Source of the DNA: Sphingobacteriales bacterium
GTDB lineage: Bacteria; Bacteroidota; Bacteroidia; Chitinophagales; Chitinophagaceae
DNA: 64,000 nucleotides
Assembly (NCBI GenBank): GCA_004295245.1
Contig: REAR01000057.1
Coordinates: 21,240-85,239 of the forward strand
Direction: 5' to 3'
Shown here: one piece after another, positions 55,569 to 64,000 of the stretch
Layout of the letters: each line of letters begins with the position of its first letter
Position numbering within the stretch: the stretch's first letter is position 1
Notes under the pieces: model-generated
The model's database searches: none
Told to the model about the DNA's origin: nothing
The model's input: the letters and a program-made list of their open reading frames with translations, nothing else
Made by a program: the position numbers and the translations under genes

Positions 55569-57566
55569 TTAAAGCTCTTCTTCCTCTTCTTCTGGCATAA
55601 TGCGTTTTAATTTTACTGTTTGCACTGGTGCCACAATTAACGGAAATTTTTCTACCGTAACATTGGAGGGATCTAAACCAAAACCGCGTTCTTCAGAAAG
55701 GCTCAGCTCTTTTAGCCAAAAATGCAGTTTCATAATAATACGCTCTAAGAAAGGCAATTCATTATCCTGGCTCAGGTATTTTTCCATTACAATAAACTGA
55801 AAGTCGCCCACTACGTTGTTGCGCTCTAAGCTTTCGTAGCGGCTGGTTATATTTACTTCTTTATTATTTACCAGCTCTTCTACCACCTTACGAAACATAA
55901 GGTTTATTTTTTGTTCAATTCTAAAACCTAGCCTAAACTCAACCCGTATAATATCGTTGGGTATAATATGCTCTACAATATACTCGCAGGTATAGGGGTC
56001 GTCTAATGTATCTACATGCACAAACCAATAAATATCGGCCCGCTTTGGTTTTTTATTAAGTATAGAGTAGATAATCTTATGCTCAATTTCTTTGGGGTTA
56101 TTAGCACTGCTCATATACACCAGGTGCGTGGCGTGTTTGGGTACTGTTTTATCATTACTTAGCTCCTGTATCTGTGGTATATAATGTTCTAACCGTACAA
56201 ACTCTACGTAGCGGTTTTTAATTTTACGGCTGCGAAACCAGGTATACATTACTGCAAACAAGCAACCACCCACAATTAAAGCTACATAACCCCCGTGTGG
56301 AAATTTTTCTAAGTTGGCAAACATGAAACTGAATTCAATGGAAAGATACACGGCCAGATATAGGTAAATAAGTATGGGTACTGTACGTTTTGTAATTAAA
56401 TAATTGGCAAACAAAATAGAGGTGGCAATCATACAAAGTGTAATGGCAAGTCCATAAGCCGCTTCCATATTTGATGATTCGCGGAAGTATAACACAATGC
56501 CAATGCAACCTATAAACAAAATGGTGTTAATGCCAGGTATATATAATTGCCCTCTTTCTTCAGTAGGGTAATTAATTTTCATTTTGGGCCATAGGTTTAA
56601 GCGCATGGCTTCGCTAATTAGCGTAAACGAACCGCTGATTAAAGCCTGGCTGGCAATAATGGCTGCGGTGGTAGCAATAATAATACCCGGTATTATAAAC
56701 CAATCGGGCATAATGCGAAAGAAAGGATTGAAACCACCAGCTATCATTTTTGCTGTAATCAATTCATTTTTATGTTCAGATAACATCCAGGCACCTTGGC
56801 CAAGATAGTTTATTATCAATGCCGACTTTACAAAAATCCATGAGTAGCGGATATTGGCACGGCCGCAATGCCCCAAATCGCTATACAATGCTTCTGCCCC
56901 TGTAGTACATAAGAACACGGCACCCAATATCCAAAACCCTTGTGGGTAATTACTAAGCAAATCGTATGCATAATAGGGGTTAAACGCTTTAAAAATGCTG
57001 ATGTCGTCTGCAATATGGATAATGCCCAATATAGAAAGCATTAAAAACCACACAAACATTACCGGGCCAAAAAGCCTGCCGATAGAGGCGGTTCCAAATT
57101 GCTGCAGAAAAAATAAGATGGCTAAAATAACCACTACAATAATTACAATGGTTTTAGTTTCAATAGTACCAATATTGGGTATGTTTCTTAAACCCTCAAC
57201 TGCTGATGTAACAGAAATGGGTGGGGTAATCATACCATCTGCTAATAGTGCAGCACCGCCAATCATGGCAGGTAGCACCAGCCATTTCTTTTGCCTTCTT
57301 ACTAAGGCAAACAATGAAAAGATGCCGCCCTCTCCGCGGTTATCCGCTTTTAATGTAAGAATAACATATTTAAAAGTTGTTTGCAGGGTTAATGTCCAGA
57401 TAATGCAGGACAGGCCGCCCAGAATGAGTTGTTCTGTAACTTGTTTGTCTTTTGCAATGGCGTTTAAAACATATAGTGGTGAAGTACCAATATCGCCATA
57501 AATAATTCCTAAAGCAACCAGTAAGCCCGCTGCGGTTACTTTGCTGATGTTTATATGTTTGCCCAC
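55569..57566 (-). CDS. kup: Low-affinity potassium transporter Kup
   Basis: A 665-residue KUP/HAK/KT transporter with about 12 helices in the first 430 residues and a cytosolic C-terminal domain. Signatures: ALGIIYGDIGTSPLYVLNAI near the N-terminus, GRGGIFSLFALV-type region (DNRGEGGIFSLFAL), VGGAALLADGMITPPISV, and CTTGAEALYSDLGHCGR. It imports potassium with protons. The C-terminus ends in a Glu run (PEEEEEEL). A -7 box and a palindrome lie upstream, suggesting a repressor- or activator-controlled promoter. Confidence 0.96.
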   Translation of the reverse strand: MGKHINISKVTAAGLLVALGIIYGDIGTSPLYVLNAIAKDKQVTEQLILGGLSCIIWTLTLQTTFKYVILTLKADNRGEGGIFSLFALVRRQKKWLVLPAMIGGAALLADGMITPPISVTSAVEGLRNIPNIGTIETKTIVIIVVVILAILFFLQQFGTASIGRLFGPVMFVWFLMLSILGIIHIADDISIFKAFNPYYAYDLLSNYPQGFWILGAVFLCTTGAEALYSDLGHCGRANIRYSWIFVKSALIINYLGQGAWMLSEHKNELITAKMIAGGFNPFFRIMPDWFIIPGIIIATTAAIIASQALISGSFTLISEAMRLNLWPKMKINYPTEERGQLYIPGINTILFIGCIGIVLYFRESSNMEAAYGLAITLCMIATSILFANYLITKRTVPILIYLYLAVYLSIEFSFMFANLEKFPHGGYVALIVGGCLFAVMYTWFRSRKIKNRYVEFVRLEHYIPQIQELSNDKTVPKHATHLVYMSSANNPKEIEHKIIYSILNKKPKRADIYWFVHVDTLDDPYTCEYIVEHIIPNDIIRVEFRLGFRIEQKINLMFRKVVEELVNNKEVNITSRYESLERNNVVGDFQFIVMEKYLSQDNELPFLERIIMKLHFWLKELSLSEERGFGLDPSNVTVEKFPLIVAPVQTVKLKRIMPEEEEEEL

Positions 57567-57620
57567 GTTAAGAGAGAGTTAGTAATAAAATGTTGTCAAA
57601 AGGGGTTAAGGTGTTTCTTT

Positions 57621-57628
57621 CAAATATA
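57621..57628 (-). promoter_or_regulatory. -7 promoter box of kup
   Basis: Reads TATATTTG on the minus strand (exact TAnnTTTG), 54 bases before the kup start. Confidence 0.6.
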
Positions 57629-57634
57629 TGTTTT

Positions 57635-57650
57635 GGTTATTAAAATAACC
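57635..57650. promoter_or_regulatory. Palindrome in the kup promoter, possible operator
   Basis: GGTTATTAAAATAACC is a perfect 7-bp inverted repeat with a 2-base centre, lying just upstream of the -7 box (between -7 and -33 for kup). A second inverted repeat, CTGTTT-GTTG-AAACAG, lies at 57660-57675. Binding by a regulator is inference. Confidence 0.5.
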
Positions 57651-57675
57651 GCACCATACCTGTTTGTTGAAACAG

Positions 57676-58012
57676 AAAACATAATTTCCGGGGTTCCTGA
57701 CGCATCAGCTGAAAGGGTTAAATTGCTTTAGTAGGTGCGTTTGAGACGTTCGGATTGTTTTAACAAAAACTCCAAAACAACGTATTAAATTGTGTGTTAC
57801 ACTTTAGTAGCACCATACAAAGGTATAGGGAAAAATAATTGGACAGGTTTTTTGTGTACAAGGCTTTCAAAAATCATCAGTTCTTGGTAATGCGGATAAA
57901 GGGTTTTTATAAAATTGGCAAATCTTTTGAACAGGTACTACCGTTCTTGTAGATTGGCAGCAACTTATTTGGCGCTTTACCCGTAATTTTAAAAAGAAAT
58001 TTATTACTACCT
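57676..58012. other. 337-base stretch between kup promoter and the gene at 58013
   Basis: AT-rich with no gene, repeat arm or clear terminator. GACGCATCAGCTGAAAGGG (57699-57717) and TGCGTT (57736-57741) could pair as GACGCA/TGCGTT, but no riboswitch class was recognised. TAATTTTA near 57985 is a 7/8 -7 box for the gene at 58013. Confidence 0.4.
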
Positions 58013-59554
58013 ATGAGCAGGAAATTTTGCTGGCTAACGTTTGCTTTGCTTTGTTGTTTGGGTACTGCTTTGGCCCAAAGCCCCCGTATTTTTTATACAG
58101 AACCCGATAAGGATGATAGCCGCCGCACCAGTTTTGAAATTATTGGTAAACTAAATAACCGGTTTTTTATTTATAAAGCCAACCGCGGAGAAGATGCCAT
58201 TTCCATTTACGATGCTGAAATGAAATTGAAAGAAAAAATTGAACTGGAATTTACCCCAGACCAGCAAATGATTAATACCGATTTTGTTGCCTACGCTAAT
58301 TTCTTTTACATGTTTTATCAATATGAAAAAAGAAACGTGGTGTATTGCATGGCCGTTAAGTACGATGCAAACGGTAAAAAATTAACAGAGCCGGTTGAAC
58401 TGGATACTACCCATATTGGTTTTGCCAATAACAATAAAATTTATACCATGGTAAACAGCGATGATAAGCAACGCATCATGCTGTTTAAAATTAATAGCCG
58501 CAAGCAGGATAATTTTATTTTTACCACCCTGCTTTTTGATAACCAACTGATGTTATTACGAAAAGACCGGATGGCCATGGCCATGGAAGAGCGCAACGAT
58601 TTCTTTTCAGATTTTTTATTAACCAATGAAGGAGACCTGGTGTTTTCAAAATTTATAAAATCGGGGGGTACTGATTTTATAAACAAAGCCTTTATGGTAA
58701 TAAAATACCCCGATAAGCCACAGTTTACAATAACCGGTATTGGCTTTGGCGAACGGATTATTGATGACATAAAAATTAAAATTGACAATAATAATAAACG
58801 CGTTCTTTTTAATGCCTTTTATTACAAACAACGTAGGGGTAATATAGAAGGATTGTACAGTGTGATTTGGGATAAAACTTCTAATGCGCCTTACAAAGAA
58901 GCTGTTTTAAAATTCAGCGATGATTTAAGAATGAACGCCCGCCATTCTGATGCTTCATTGCGAATGGCTTTTGATGATTATTATATAAAAAATATTATAG
59001 CCCGTAAAGACGGGGGCTTCTTATTAATAAGCGAAATAGAATATGTCTCTACCCGTGGTGGTAATATTAACCGATGGGATATGATGAACTACGGCTGGGG
59101 CAGCCCCTGGGTAAACCCCTATAACAGTTGGTACTGGTCTCCAACTTACGGTCCTTATGGCAACCCCTGGAACCGCTGGAACAGCTCTCCCATTAACAGG
59201 CACCATGCTGAAAATATGATGATATTATCTTTTGATAAAGAGGGCACATTGGAGTGGAACAATATAATTGCTAAAAGCCAATACGATGATGAAACTGATA
59301 ATATGGTTTCATTTGCTGTAATGAATACCGGCGATGCTATTCATTTTCTTTTTAACTTGCTGGAACGCCGCAACCTGATGTTAAACGATCACAGCCTTGG
59401 TGGCGATGGAAAAGTGACCCGTAATCCCACATTGAAAAATTTAGATAAAGGCTACGAGTTTATGCCACGCTATGGTAAACAAGTAGCCGCCCGGCAAATG
59501 ATTGTGCCGTGTGTGTATCGCAACTATCTTTGTTTTGCACGTATAGATTTTTAA
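58013..59554 (+). CDS. Secreted beta-rich protein with Trp/Tyr/Asn-rich insert
   Basis: A 513-residue protein with a signal peptide (about 1-21, ending ALAQ). The body shows repeated strand-turn units (NRFFIYKANRGEDAISIYD; NVVYCMAVKYDANGKKL; IMLFKINSRKQDNFIFTTLLFDN; GGFLLISEIEY), which suggests a propeller. At about residues 355-394 an insert very rich in Trp, Tyr, Asn, Gly and Pro (MNYGWGSPWVNPYNSWYWSP) interrupts the pattern. No T9SS signal or lipobox was found, so it is periplasmic or outer membrane associated. The family is not recognised. A membrane protein gene follows after 26 bases. Confidence 0.68.
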   Translation: MSRKFCWLTFALLCCLGTALAQSPRIFYTEPDKDDSRRTSFEIIGKLNNRFFIYKANRGEDAISIYDAEMKLKEKIELEFTPDQQMINTDFVAYANFFYMFYQYEKRNVVYCMAVKYDANGKKLTEPVELDTTHIGFANNNKIYTMVNSDDKQRIMLFKINSRKQDNFIFTTLLFDNQLMLLRKDRMAMAMEERNDFFSDFLLTNEGDLVFSKFIKSGGTDFINKAFMVIKYPDKPQFTITGIGFGERIIDDIKIKIDNNNKRVLFNAFYYKQRRGNIEGLYSVIWDKTSNAPYKEAVLKFSDDLRMNARHSDASLRMAFDDYYIKNIIARKDGGFLLISEIEYVSTRGGNINRWDMMNYGWGSPWVNPYNSWYWSPTYGPYGNPWNRWNSSPINRHHAENMMILSFDKEGTLEWNNIIAKSQYDDETDNMVSFAVMNTGDAIHFLFNLLERRNLMLNDHSLGGDGKVTRNPTLKNLDKGYEFMPRYGKQVAARQMIVPCVYRNYLCFARIDF

Positions 59555-59580
59555 ATCCATTTTCTATAACCAACTAACCC

Positions 59581-60570
59581 GTGATAGGTATCTTTAAACA
59601 AAAAAGCCAGGGTAATGCTTTTGTATTACTCATTTATGCTTTAATAATTAAGTTTCCCATTTTTCTTCATCCGGTGGCGCCAACGCCTAACGATGGGGAT
59701 AATTATATCTATAATATCATTGTTGGGTTTGTAAAATCTGTTGGCGGCAATAACCCCTTTCTTTTCTCGCTATTAGCATTTACTCTTTTGTTTACACAGG
59801 CCACACTGCTAAACCGCATCAGCAATAATCTAAAATTATTACCCAAAACCAATTTTTTGGTGGGCATGAGCTACCTGCTCATTACCTCATTTGTAAAAGA
59901 ATGGAACCTGTTTTCTGCCCCCTTGCTGGTAAACGCAGTACTTATATTTATTTGGTACCGCACTACCTTTTTATACAACCACCAACACCCCAAAACAGCC
60001 ATTTTTAATATTAGCTTACTAACCGGGGTTTTACCACTTATTTACAGCCCGGCACTGGTGTTTATTGTTTTTATAATTCTGGCATTAATATTAACCCGCC
60101 CTTTTAAAATTACAGAGTGGTTGGTGGCATTGCTGGGGTTTACGGCGCCTTATTACTTTCTTTTTATAGTATTATACCTGGCTAACCAGTGGAGCTTTAG
60201 TAAAATTATACCGGTCATTTCTTTTCATTTGCCCAAACTGCCTTCTTCTTTGTGGGTTACGGGCGGTATTTTTTGCCTGGTAGTGCCTTTTTTAATTGGC
60301 AGTTATTATGTGCAGGATAGTTTGAATAAAATGCTGATACAGGTGCGCAAAAGCTGGAGCCTTTTATTGGTGTTGTTACTGGCTTCTGTTCTAATTATAC
60401 TGGCCAACCCCGGCAATAATTATTTGCATTGGCTGCCGGTGGTGGTATCTCTGGCTGCCTTTCATGCAGCGGCGTATTATTACCCCGCGGGCCGTTGGTT
60501 TGCCTCACTGTTGCACTGGGCTATTTTTGCTTTTGTAATTATGCTGCAATATTATAACCTGTCTTTGTAG
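59581..60570 (+). CDS. Polytopic membrane protein (DUF6427-like)
   Basis: A 329-residue protein starting at GTG 59581 with about eight to nine helices (for example LLIYALIIKFPIFLHP, FLFSLLAFTLLFTQATLL, PLLVNAVLIFIWYRTTFLY, VFIVFIILALILTRPF, APYYFLFIVLYL, WSLLLVLLLASVLII). The opening MIGIFKQKSQGN followed by helices and NPGNNYLHWLP in the last third resembles the DUF6427 family of Bacteroidota, which has no known function. It is 26 bases downstream of the secreted protein gene and is likely co-transcribed with it. A complete repeat copy follows. Confidence 0.72.
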   Translation: MIGIFKQKSQGNAFVLLIYALIIKFPIFLHPVAPTPNDGDNYIYNIIVGFVKSVGGNNPFLFSLLAFTLLFTQATLLNRISNNLKLLPKTNFLVGMSYLLITSFVKEWNLFSAPLLVNAVLIFIWYRTTFLYNHQHPKTAIFNISLLTGVLPLIYSPALVFIVFIILALILTRPFKITEWLVALLGFTAPYYFLFIVLYLANQWSFSKIIPVISFHLPKLPSSLWVTGGIFCLVVPFLIGSYYVQDSLNKMLIQVRKSWSLLLVLLLASVLIILANPGNNYLHWLPVVVSLAAFHAAAYYYPAGRWFASLLHWAIFAFVIMLQYYNLSL

Positions 60571-60604
60571 TTGGTAACCAGCTGCAGTAATCCCATCAGC
60601 ATCG

Positions 60605-60721
60605 TTGCGTCGCACACTTGTACATAGGTAGGTTAATTGTACATGGTTTATAGTCAATGGTATTAGTATGTACCATTTGCTTTTGACCATCGATATTCTT
60701 TTGTACAAGTGTGCGACGCAA
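60605..60721. repeat. Dispersed repeat, complete inverted pair
   Basis: TTGCGTCGCACACTTGTACA (60605-60624) and its exact reverse complement (60702-60721) enclose a 77-base loop. The outer flanks GGTAACCAGCTGCAGTAAT and TGCTGCTGGCAAC suggest a longer element edge. It lies between the DUF6427-like gene and purQ. Confidence 0.92.
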
Positions 60722-60815
60722 GTAATGCTGCCCAAAGCTTTGCTGCTGGCAACAAAAAAAATAATTTGTTGATAAACCGGTTTAAATATCCTGCCCCCGT
60801 TTTGCGCCGATGGGT

Positions 60816-60823
60816 TATCTTTG
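60816..60823 (+). promoter_or_regulatory. -7 promoter box of purQ
   Basis: TATCTTTG is an exact TAnnTTTG match 25 bases before the purQ start, and identical to the atp operon box. Confidence 0.6.
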
Positions 60824-60848
60824 GCCTCTCAAAAAAACAGCAAGTATC

Positions 60849-61532
60849 ATGAAATTTGGTGTGGTGGTTTTTCCGGGTTCTAATTGCGACCGCGATATGC
60901 AGGAGGCCCTGCAAAACGATTTAAAGCAAGAAGTGGTAATGCTTTGGCATAAAGACAAAGATTTAAGCCGGTTTACAACCAACGATTGCATTATTTTACC
61001 GGGTGGTTTTAGCTACGGAGATTACCTACGCTGCGGCGCCATTGCCCGTTTTAGCCCCATGATGCAGAGTGTAATAGATTTTGCCAACAGTGGTGGCAAA
61101 GTGCTGGGTGTGTGCAACGGGTTTCAGATTTTATGCGAAAGCCATTTGCTACCCGGTGTGTTACTGCGCAACGCCAATCAGCAATTTATTTGTAAAAACG
61201 TATACCTAAAAGGCGTGGGTGGTGCTGATAAAGCTTTAAAAATACCAATTGCCCACGGCGAGGGGCGCTATTTTGCAGATGAAGCCACATTAAACGAACT
61301 GGAAGCTAATAACCAGGTTATATACCGCTACTGCGATGAAAAGGGGCAGATAACGGCTGCTGCCAACCCTAATGGGGCCATCAGAAATATTGCAGGTATC
61401 TGTAATAAAAACCGCAATGTATTTGGTATGATGCCACACCCCGAAAGAGCTTGTACCAGCGCCTTGGGTAATATAGATGGGCGTATTATTTTAAAAACCC
61501 TGATTATGCAGCCGCAGCCGGCATTTGTATAA
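60849..61532 (+). CDS. purQ: Phosphoribosylformylglycinamidine synthase, glutaminase subunit
   Basis: A 227-residue class I glutamine amidotransferase. The start at 60849 gives [17 protein letters not shown], the family opening; an upstream ATG would add 13 residues and overlap the promoter. The oxyanion region is [17 protein letters not shown], the nucleophile Cys is in [11 protein letters not shown], and the catalytic His/Glu pair is in GMMPHPERA. It supplies ammonia to PurL for step four of purine synthesis, with PurS as partner. Neither purL nor purS is nearby. Confidence 0.95.
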   Translation: MKFGVVVFPGSNCDRDMQEALQNDLKQEVVMLWHKDKDLSRFTTNDCIILPGGFSYGDYLRCGAIARFSPMMQSVIDFANSGGKVLGVCNGFQILCESHLLPGVLLRNANQQFICKNVYLKGVGGADKALKIPIAHGEGRYFADEATLNELEANNQVIYRYCDEKGQITAAANPNGAIRNIAGICNKNRNVFGMMPHPERACTSALGNIDGRIILKTLIMQPQPAFV

Positions 61533-61620
61533 TAACTAGCCTAATTTTACCATATTATTAAGATAGATTGGAGCAATTTTGTGGCCTGCTACTACGTAGT
61601 AGAAAATTAAAAAAGCGACT

Positions 61621-62076
61621 ATGAAATTTTTTTACACCTTGTTTTTATTGGCTGGCTTTATCAACGCAAGCTTTGCCCAAAGTGAAAAGCAGGTAAAGTG
61701 GAGTTTTACTTCTAAGAAAATAACCGATAAGGTTTATGAAGTGCATATGAAAGCCGAGATTAACGGCAATTTTCATTTGTATGCACAAAATGCAGGGGTT
61801 GAAGGCCCTGTGCCCACATTATTTAAATTTGTTAGCAATCCATTAAGCAGCCTTGATGGTAAAGTAAAAGAAGTGGGTAAACTGGTTAAGAAAAAGGAAG
61901 AGGTTTGGGGCGGTACTGTTAATTTTTACCAGGGCAGTGTTGAGTTTGTGCAATTGGTAAAACTTAAAGGCAATATTAAAACCACGGTAGCAGGTTCTGT
62001 AGAGTTTATGGTTTGCGATGATAGTAAATGCCTGCCACCATCTGAGGTGCAATTTAAAGTTAATGTAGGCGGTTAG
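61621..62076 (+). CDS. DsbD N-terminal-like domain protein (secreted)
   Basis: A 151-residue exported protein (signal peptide about 1-20, ending SFAQ) consisting of one domain resembling the N-terminal domain of DsbD. It has VKWSFTSKKITDKVYEVHMKAEI, FHLYAQNAGVEGPVPT, and the Cys pair in MVCDDSKCLPPSEV (the domain's redox Cys). It would receive electrons from a DsbD membrane domain and reduce periplasmic proteins. It is followed by a terminator and then by the dsbD-like gene, so it may be a separately expressed partner of that system. Confidence 0.85.
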   Translation: MKFFYTLFLLAGFINASFAQSEKQVKWSFTSKKITDKVYEVHMKAEINGNFHLYAQNAGVEGPVPTLFKFVSNPLSSLDGKVKEVGKLVKKKEEVWGGTVNFYQGSVEFVQLVKLKGNIKTTVAGSVEFMVCDDSKCLPPSEVQFKVNVGG

Positions 62077-62105
62077 TCGGTTAGGCGACAGCAAGCAACA
62101 ATATT

Positions 62106-62134
62106 AAAACGGGTTCTTTGCAGAAACCCGTTTT
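62106..62134 (+). terminator. Terminator between the DsbD-alpha-like gene and dsbD
   Basis: AAAACGGGTT / AACCCGTTTT (10 bp, 9-base loop) is followed by GTTTTT. It lies 30 bases past the upstream stop. Confidence 0.85.
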
Positions 62135-62157
62135 GTTTTTATAAATAGCTTTGAGTA

Positions 62158-63645
62158 ATGAGAAAAATTTTACTATCCGTTTTATTTGCGTTGGTATTAT
62201 TGGGGGCTAATGCACAAGACAGCAGCACAACCCATGTGCAGTGGCAATACAGTGTGGTAAAAAAAGATGCTGATAATTATAAATTGGTATTTACAGCTGC
62301 AATAGAAAAAGGGTGGCGCCTGTTTTCTGTAACCATGAAAGATGATGAACCCAACACAAGAATACTATTGGATTCGTTGTCCGCAAGTTTTGTTACTGTA
62401 AATACTACCGCTGAATTAAAAATGCCGGTTACTGCTAAAGAGCCTTTACTGGATAATGCCACCGTAAAATATTTTGAAGAAACAAGCACCATTGAATTAT
62501 TGGTTACAATTAAGCAGCCACAACCCGTTACCGGAGTAATTAATTACCTGGCATATAAAGGCAATGAATTTGCCGGGCCAGAGGCCGTACCTTTCAGATT
62601 TGTATTTGATGCTGCGGGTGGTTTAAGCAGTGCAAAAGGCGGGTTACAGGAAGCCGTTACCGGGTTTGATTTAAAGCGCAATGCCATTGATTTAAAAAAC
62701 CCGGTAAACAATTGTGGCGGCACCGGAGGAGAAGACAGTGCTAATAAAAGTTTATGGACCATTTTTGTATTGGGGTTTTTAGGCGGCCTGGTGGGGTTAA
62801 TAATGCCTTGTACGTTTCCAATGATACCACTAACCGTTTCTTTTTTTACCAAACGGGCCGCTAATAAAAAGCAAGGCATTACCAATGCGTTTCTCTATGG
62901 CTTTTTTATTTTTTTAATATATGTTTTACTAAGTGTGCCTTTTTATTTTTTAGATGCAGGCAGCTCAGATGTACTGAATAATATTTCTACCAATGCATGG
63001 TTAAATATTGTGTTTGCCCTCATCTTTCTGGTGTTTGCTATTTCTTTTTTTGGCGCTTTTGAAATTACACTACCCAGCCGCTTTACTAATAATGTAGATG
63101 CAAAATCTAATGTGGGCAGCGTGGGTGGTATCTTTTTTATGGCGCTAACATTGGCTATTGTTTCTTTCTCCTGCACCGGGCCTATACTAGGTTCTTTACT
63201 GGTAGGTGCCTTAAACCAGGATGGTGGCGCCTTGCAATTAACCATGGCAATGGCCGGCTTTGGCCTTGCATTGGGTTTGCCGTTTGCATTGTTTGCTCTC
63301 TTTCCTAACTGGCTGAGCAATTTGCCCAAGAGCGGTAGCTGGATGAATACGGTAAAAATTGTTTTTGGTTTTGTTGAGCTGGCACTTGCTTTAAAATATT
63401 TGTCTAATGCAGACCTGGTAGAACATTGGGGATTATTAAAAAGAGAAGTGTTTATTGGCATTTGGTTATTAATTAGTCTGGCTACTTCTTTATACCTCTT
63501 TGGTATTTTAAAATTTTCTTACGATCCGCCACCGGCCAAGCTGAGCACTGGCCGTAAAATTTTTGCCAGTTTGTTTTTGCTATTAGCTATTTATCTGGCG
63601 CCAGGATTAACCAATACTAAATATGCTAACCTTTCCCAGGATTAA
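62158..63645 (+). CDS. dsbD: DsbD-like protein, frame broken before the thioredoxin domain
   Basis: 495 residues as read. A signal peptide (about 1-19, ending ANAQ) precedes a DsbD-alpha-like domain (about 20-165: VQWQYSVVKKDADNYKLVF; GWRLFSVTMKD). A Cys-containing linker (VNNCGGTGGED) leads to the membrane domain (about 200-480) with the catalytic Cys pair: Cys in GLIMPCTFPMIPLT and Cys in SFSCTGPILG. The protein ends abruptly with NLSQD because a perfect 35-bp tandem duplication (63601-63670) shifts the frame. Without it the frame runs on into a thioredoxin domain with a CVNC active site. As it stands, the product lacks the reducing C-terminal domain. This may be a real mutation, a phase-variable site, or an assembly error. 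Confidence 0.9.
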   Translation: MRKILLSVLFALVLLGANAQDSSTTHVQWQYSVVKKDADNYKLVFTAAIEKGWRLFSVTMKDDEPNTRILLDSLSASFVTVNTTAELKMPVTAKEPLLDNATVKYFEETSTIELLVTIKQPQPVTGVINYLAYKGNEFAGPEAVPFRFVFDAAGGLSSAKGGLQEAVTGFDLKRNAIDLKNPVNNCGGTGGEDSANKSLWTIFVLGFLGGLVGLIMPCTFPMIPLTVSFFTKRAANKKQGITNAFLYGFFIFLIYVLLSVPFYFLDAGSSDVLNNISTNAWLNIVFALIFLVFAISFFGAFEITLPSRFTNNVDAKSNVGSVGGIFFMALTLAIVSFSCTGPILGSLLVGALNQDGGALQLTMAMAGFGLALGLPFALFALFPNWLSNLPKSGSWMNTVKIVFGFVELALALKYLSNADLVEHWGLLKREVFIGIWLLISLATSLYLFGILKFSYDPPPAKLSTGRKIFASLFLLLAIYLAPGLTNTKYANLSQD

Positions 63646-63670
63646 CCAATACTAAATATGCTAACCTTTC
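63601..63670. repeat. Perfect 35-bp tandem duplication in dsbD
   Basis: Unit 1 (63601-63635) and unit 2 (63636-63670) are identical, each starting CCAGGATTAACC and ending CTAACCTTTC. As 35 is not a multiple of three, the second unit is read in another frame and gives a stop (TAA 63643-63645). Confidence 0.97.
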
Positions 63671-64000
63671 TTTAGTTAGTGGGTTTCCGCCACCATTAAC
63701 GTATAGTATTTACCAACATAATGCAGATAATGAAAAAGGTGTTGAAGCGCAAGTAATAAACGATTATGAAGCTGCATTGGCGTTGGCTAAAAAAGAAAAC
63801 AAGCCACTATTAATTGACTTTACCGGCTGGGCTTGTGTAAACTGCCGTAAAATGGAAGAGAACGTTTGGCCCAACCCGCAAATAAAAAAACTGATTAAAG
63901 AAAATTACATTTTAGTATCGTTGTATGTAGACGACCGGAAAAAATTAGTACCCACCGAACAGTTTATATACACCTTACCCGATGGCTCTAAAAAAGAAAT
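63646..64000 (+). pseudogene. Detached DsbD thioredoxin domain (out of frame, 3' partial)
   Basis: In the frame that begins with the second unit at 63636 the sequence is open to the window end. It reads YANLSLVSGFPPPLTYSI, then NDYEAALALAKKENKPLLID, FTGWACVNCRKMEENVW and ENYILVSLYVDDRKKLVP. This is the C-terminal thioredoxin domain of DsbD, with its CVNC active site. It has no clear start codon in frame before the active site, so it is probably not translated unless the duplication is lost or the ribosome shifts. Confidence 0.85.

Noticed and set aside
57676..57760. A riboswitch upstream of kup or of the gene at 58013
   Set aside because: Short stretches can pair, but no conserved core of the c-di-AMP, TPP, cobalamin, SAM or preQ1 classes could be matched by eye. 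A covariance-model search would decide.

Overview
The window looks like chromosomal DNA of a Bacteroidota bacterium, most probably of the Chitinophagaceae type; the genus cannot be fixed from sequence alone. The support is AT-rich DNA, a short primary sigma factor of about 290 residues, promoter -7 boxes of the form TAnnTTTG, type IX secretion C-terminal domains on two giant secreted proteins, an atpB with a long periplasmic N-terminal extension, a long-tailed ribosomal protein S16, and many lipoproteins. No rRNA, tRNA, CRISPR array, transposase or prophage was seen.

Layout. 1-4.6 kb: a PAS-rich sensor kinase (cut by the left edge), an ABC exporter and a small PepSY-like lipoprotein. 4.8-9.1 kb: ATP synthase genes atpB-E-F-H-A, ending in a terminator without atpG. 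9.2-16.4 kb: an unknown protein facing a three-gene secreted cluster (papain-like protease with DUF4384-like domain, WD40-like plus caspase-like protein, repeat-rich secreted protein). 16.7-20.5 kb: a Cys/His-motif protein, PhoD-like phosphatase, YcxB-like protein and fatty-acid desaturase. 20.6-25.6 kb: a second secreted caspase-fold protein, small lipoproteins, a D-2-hydroxyacid dehydrogenase and ksgA. 25.9-31.4 kb: two T9SS cargo proteins. 31.8-35.5 kb: pdxA, a LolA-like protein and an ABC-2 transporter. 35.7-39.4 kb: rimM, rpsP, ffh and rpoD. 39.7-49.9 kb: a START-like protein, LptF/G-like permease, Tat-exported Mn-type superoxide dismutase, malic enzyme, mlaE/mlaF, a DUF4198-like protein and a second ABC-2 transporter. 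50.2-57.6 kb: an SLC13-type symporter, a 3-methyladenine glycosylase, an EI24/CysZ-like protein, small secreted proteins, nitronate monooxygenase and kup. 58-64 kb: an unknown secreted protein, a polytopic membrane protein, purQ, and a dsbD system whose main gene is broken.

Two signals stand out. First, about 18 intergenic sites carry a repeat built on TTGCGTCGCACACTT and its reverse complement. Seven form perfect or near-perfect inverted pairs around loops of about 35 to 126 bases; the others are single arms, compact hairpins or diverged copies. They sit in convergent, divergent and tandem gaps, even inside the atpH-atpA and mlaE-mlaF gaps, and none was seen inside a gene. This resembles a REP/MITE-like family without a visible transposase. 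Second, dsbD carries a perfect 35-bp tandem duplication that shifts the frame and cuts the thioredoxin domain from the membrane domain. The papain/caspase cluster, whose two proteins share four copies of an RNL(V/T)V-acidic motif, is the best candidate for an undescribed protein system.
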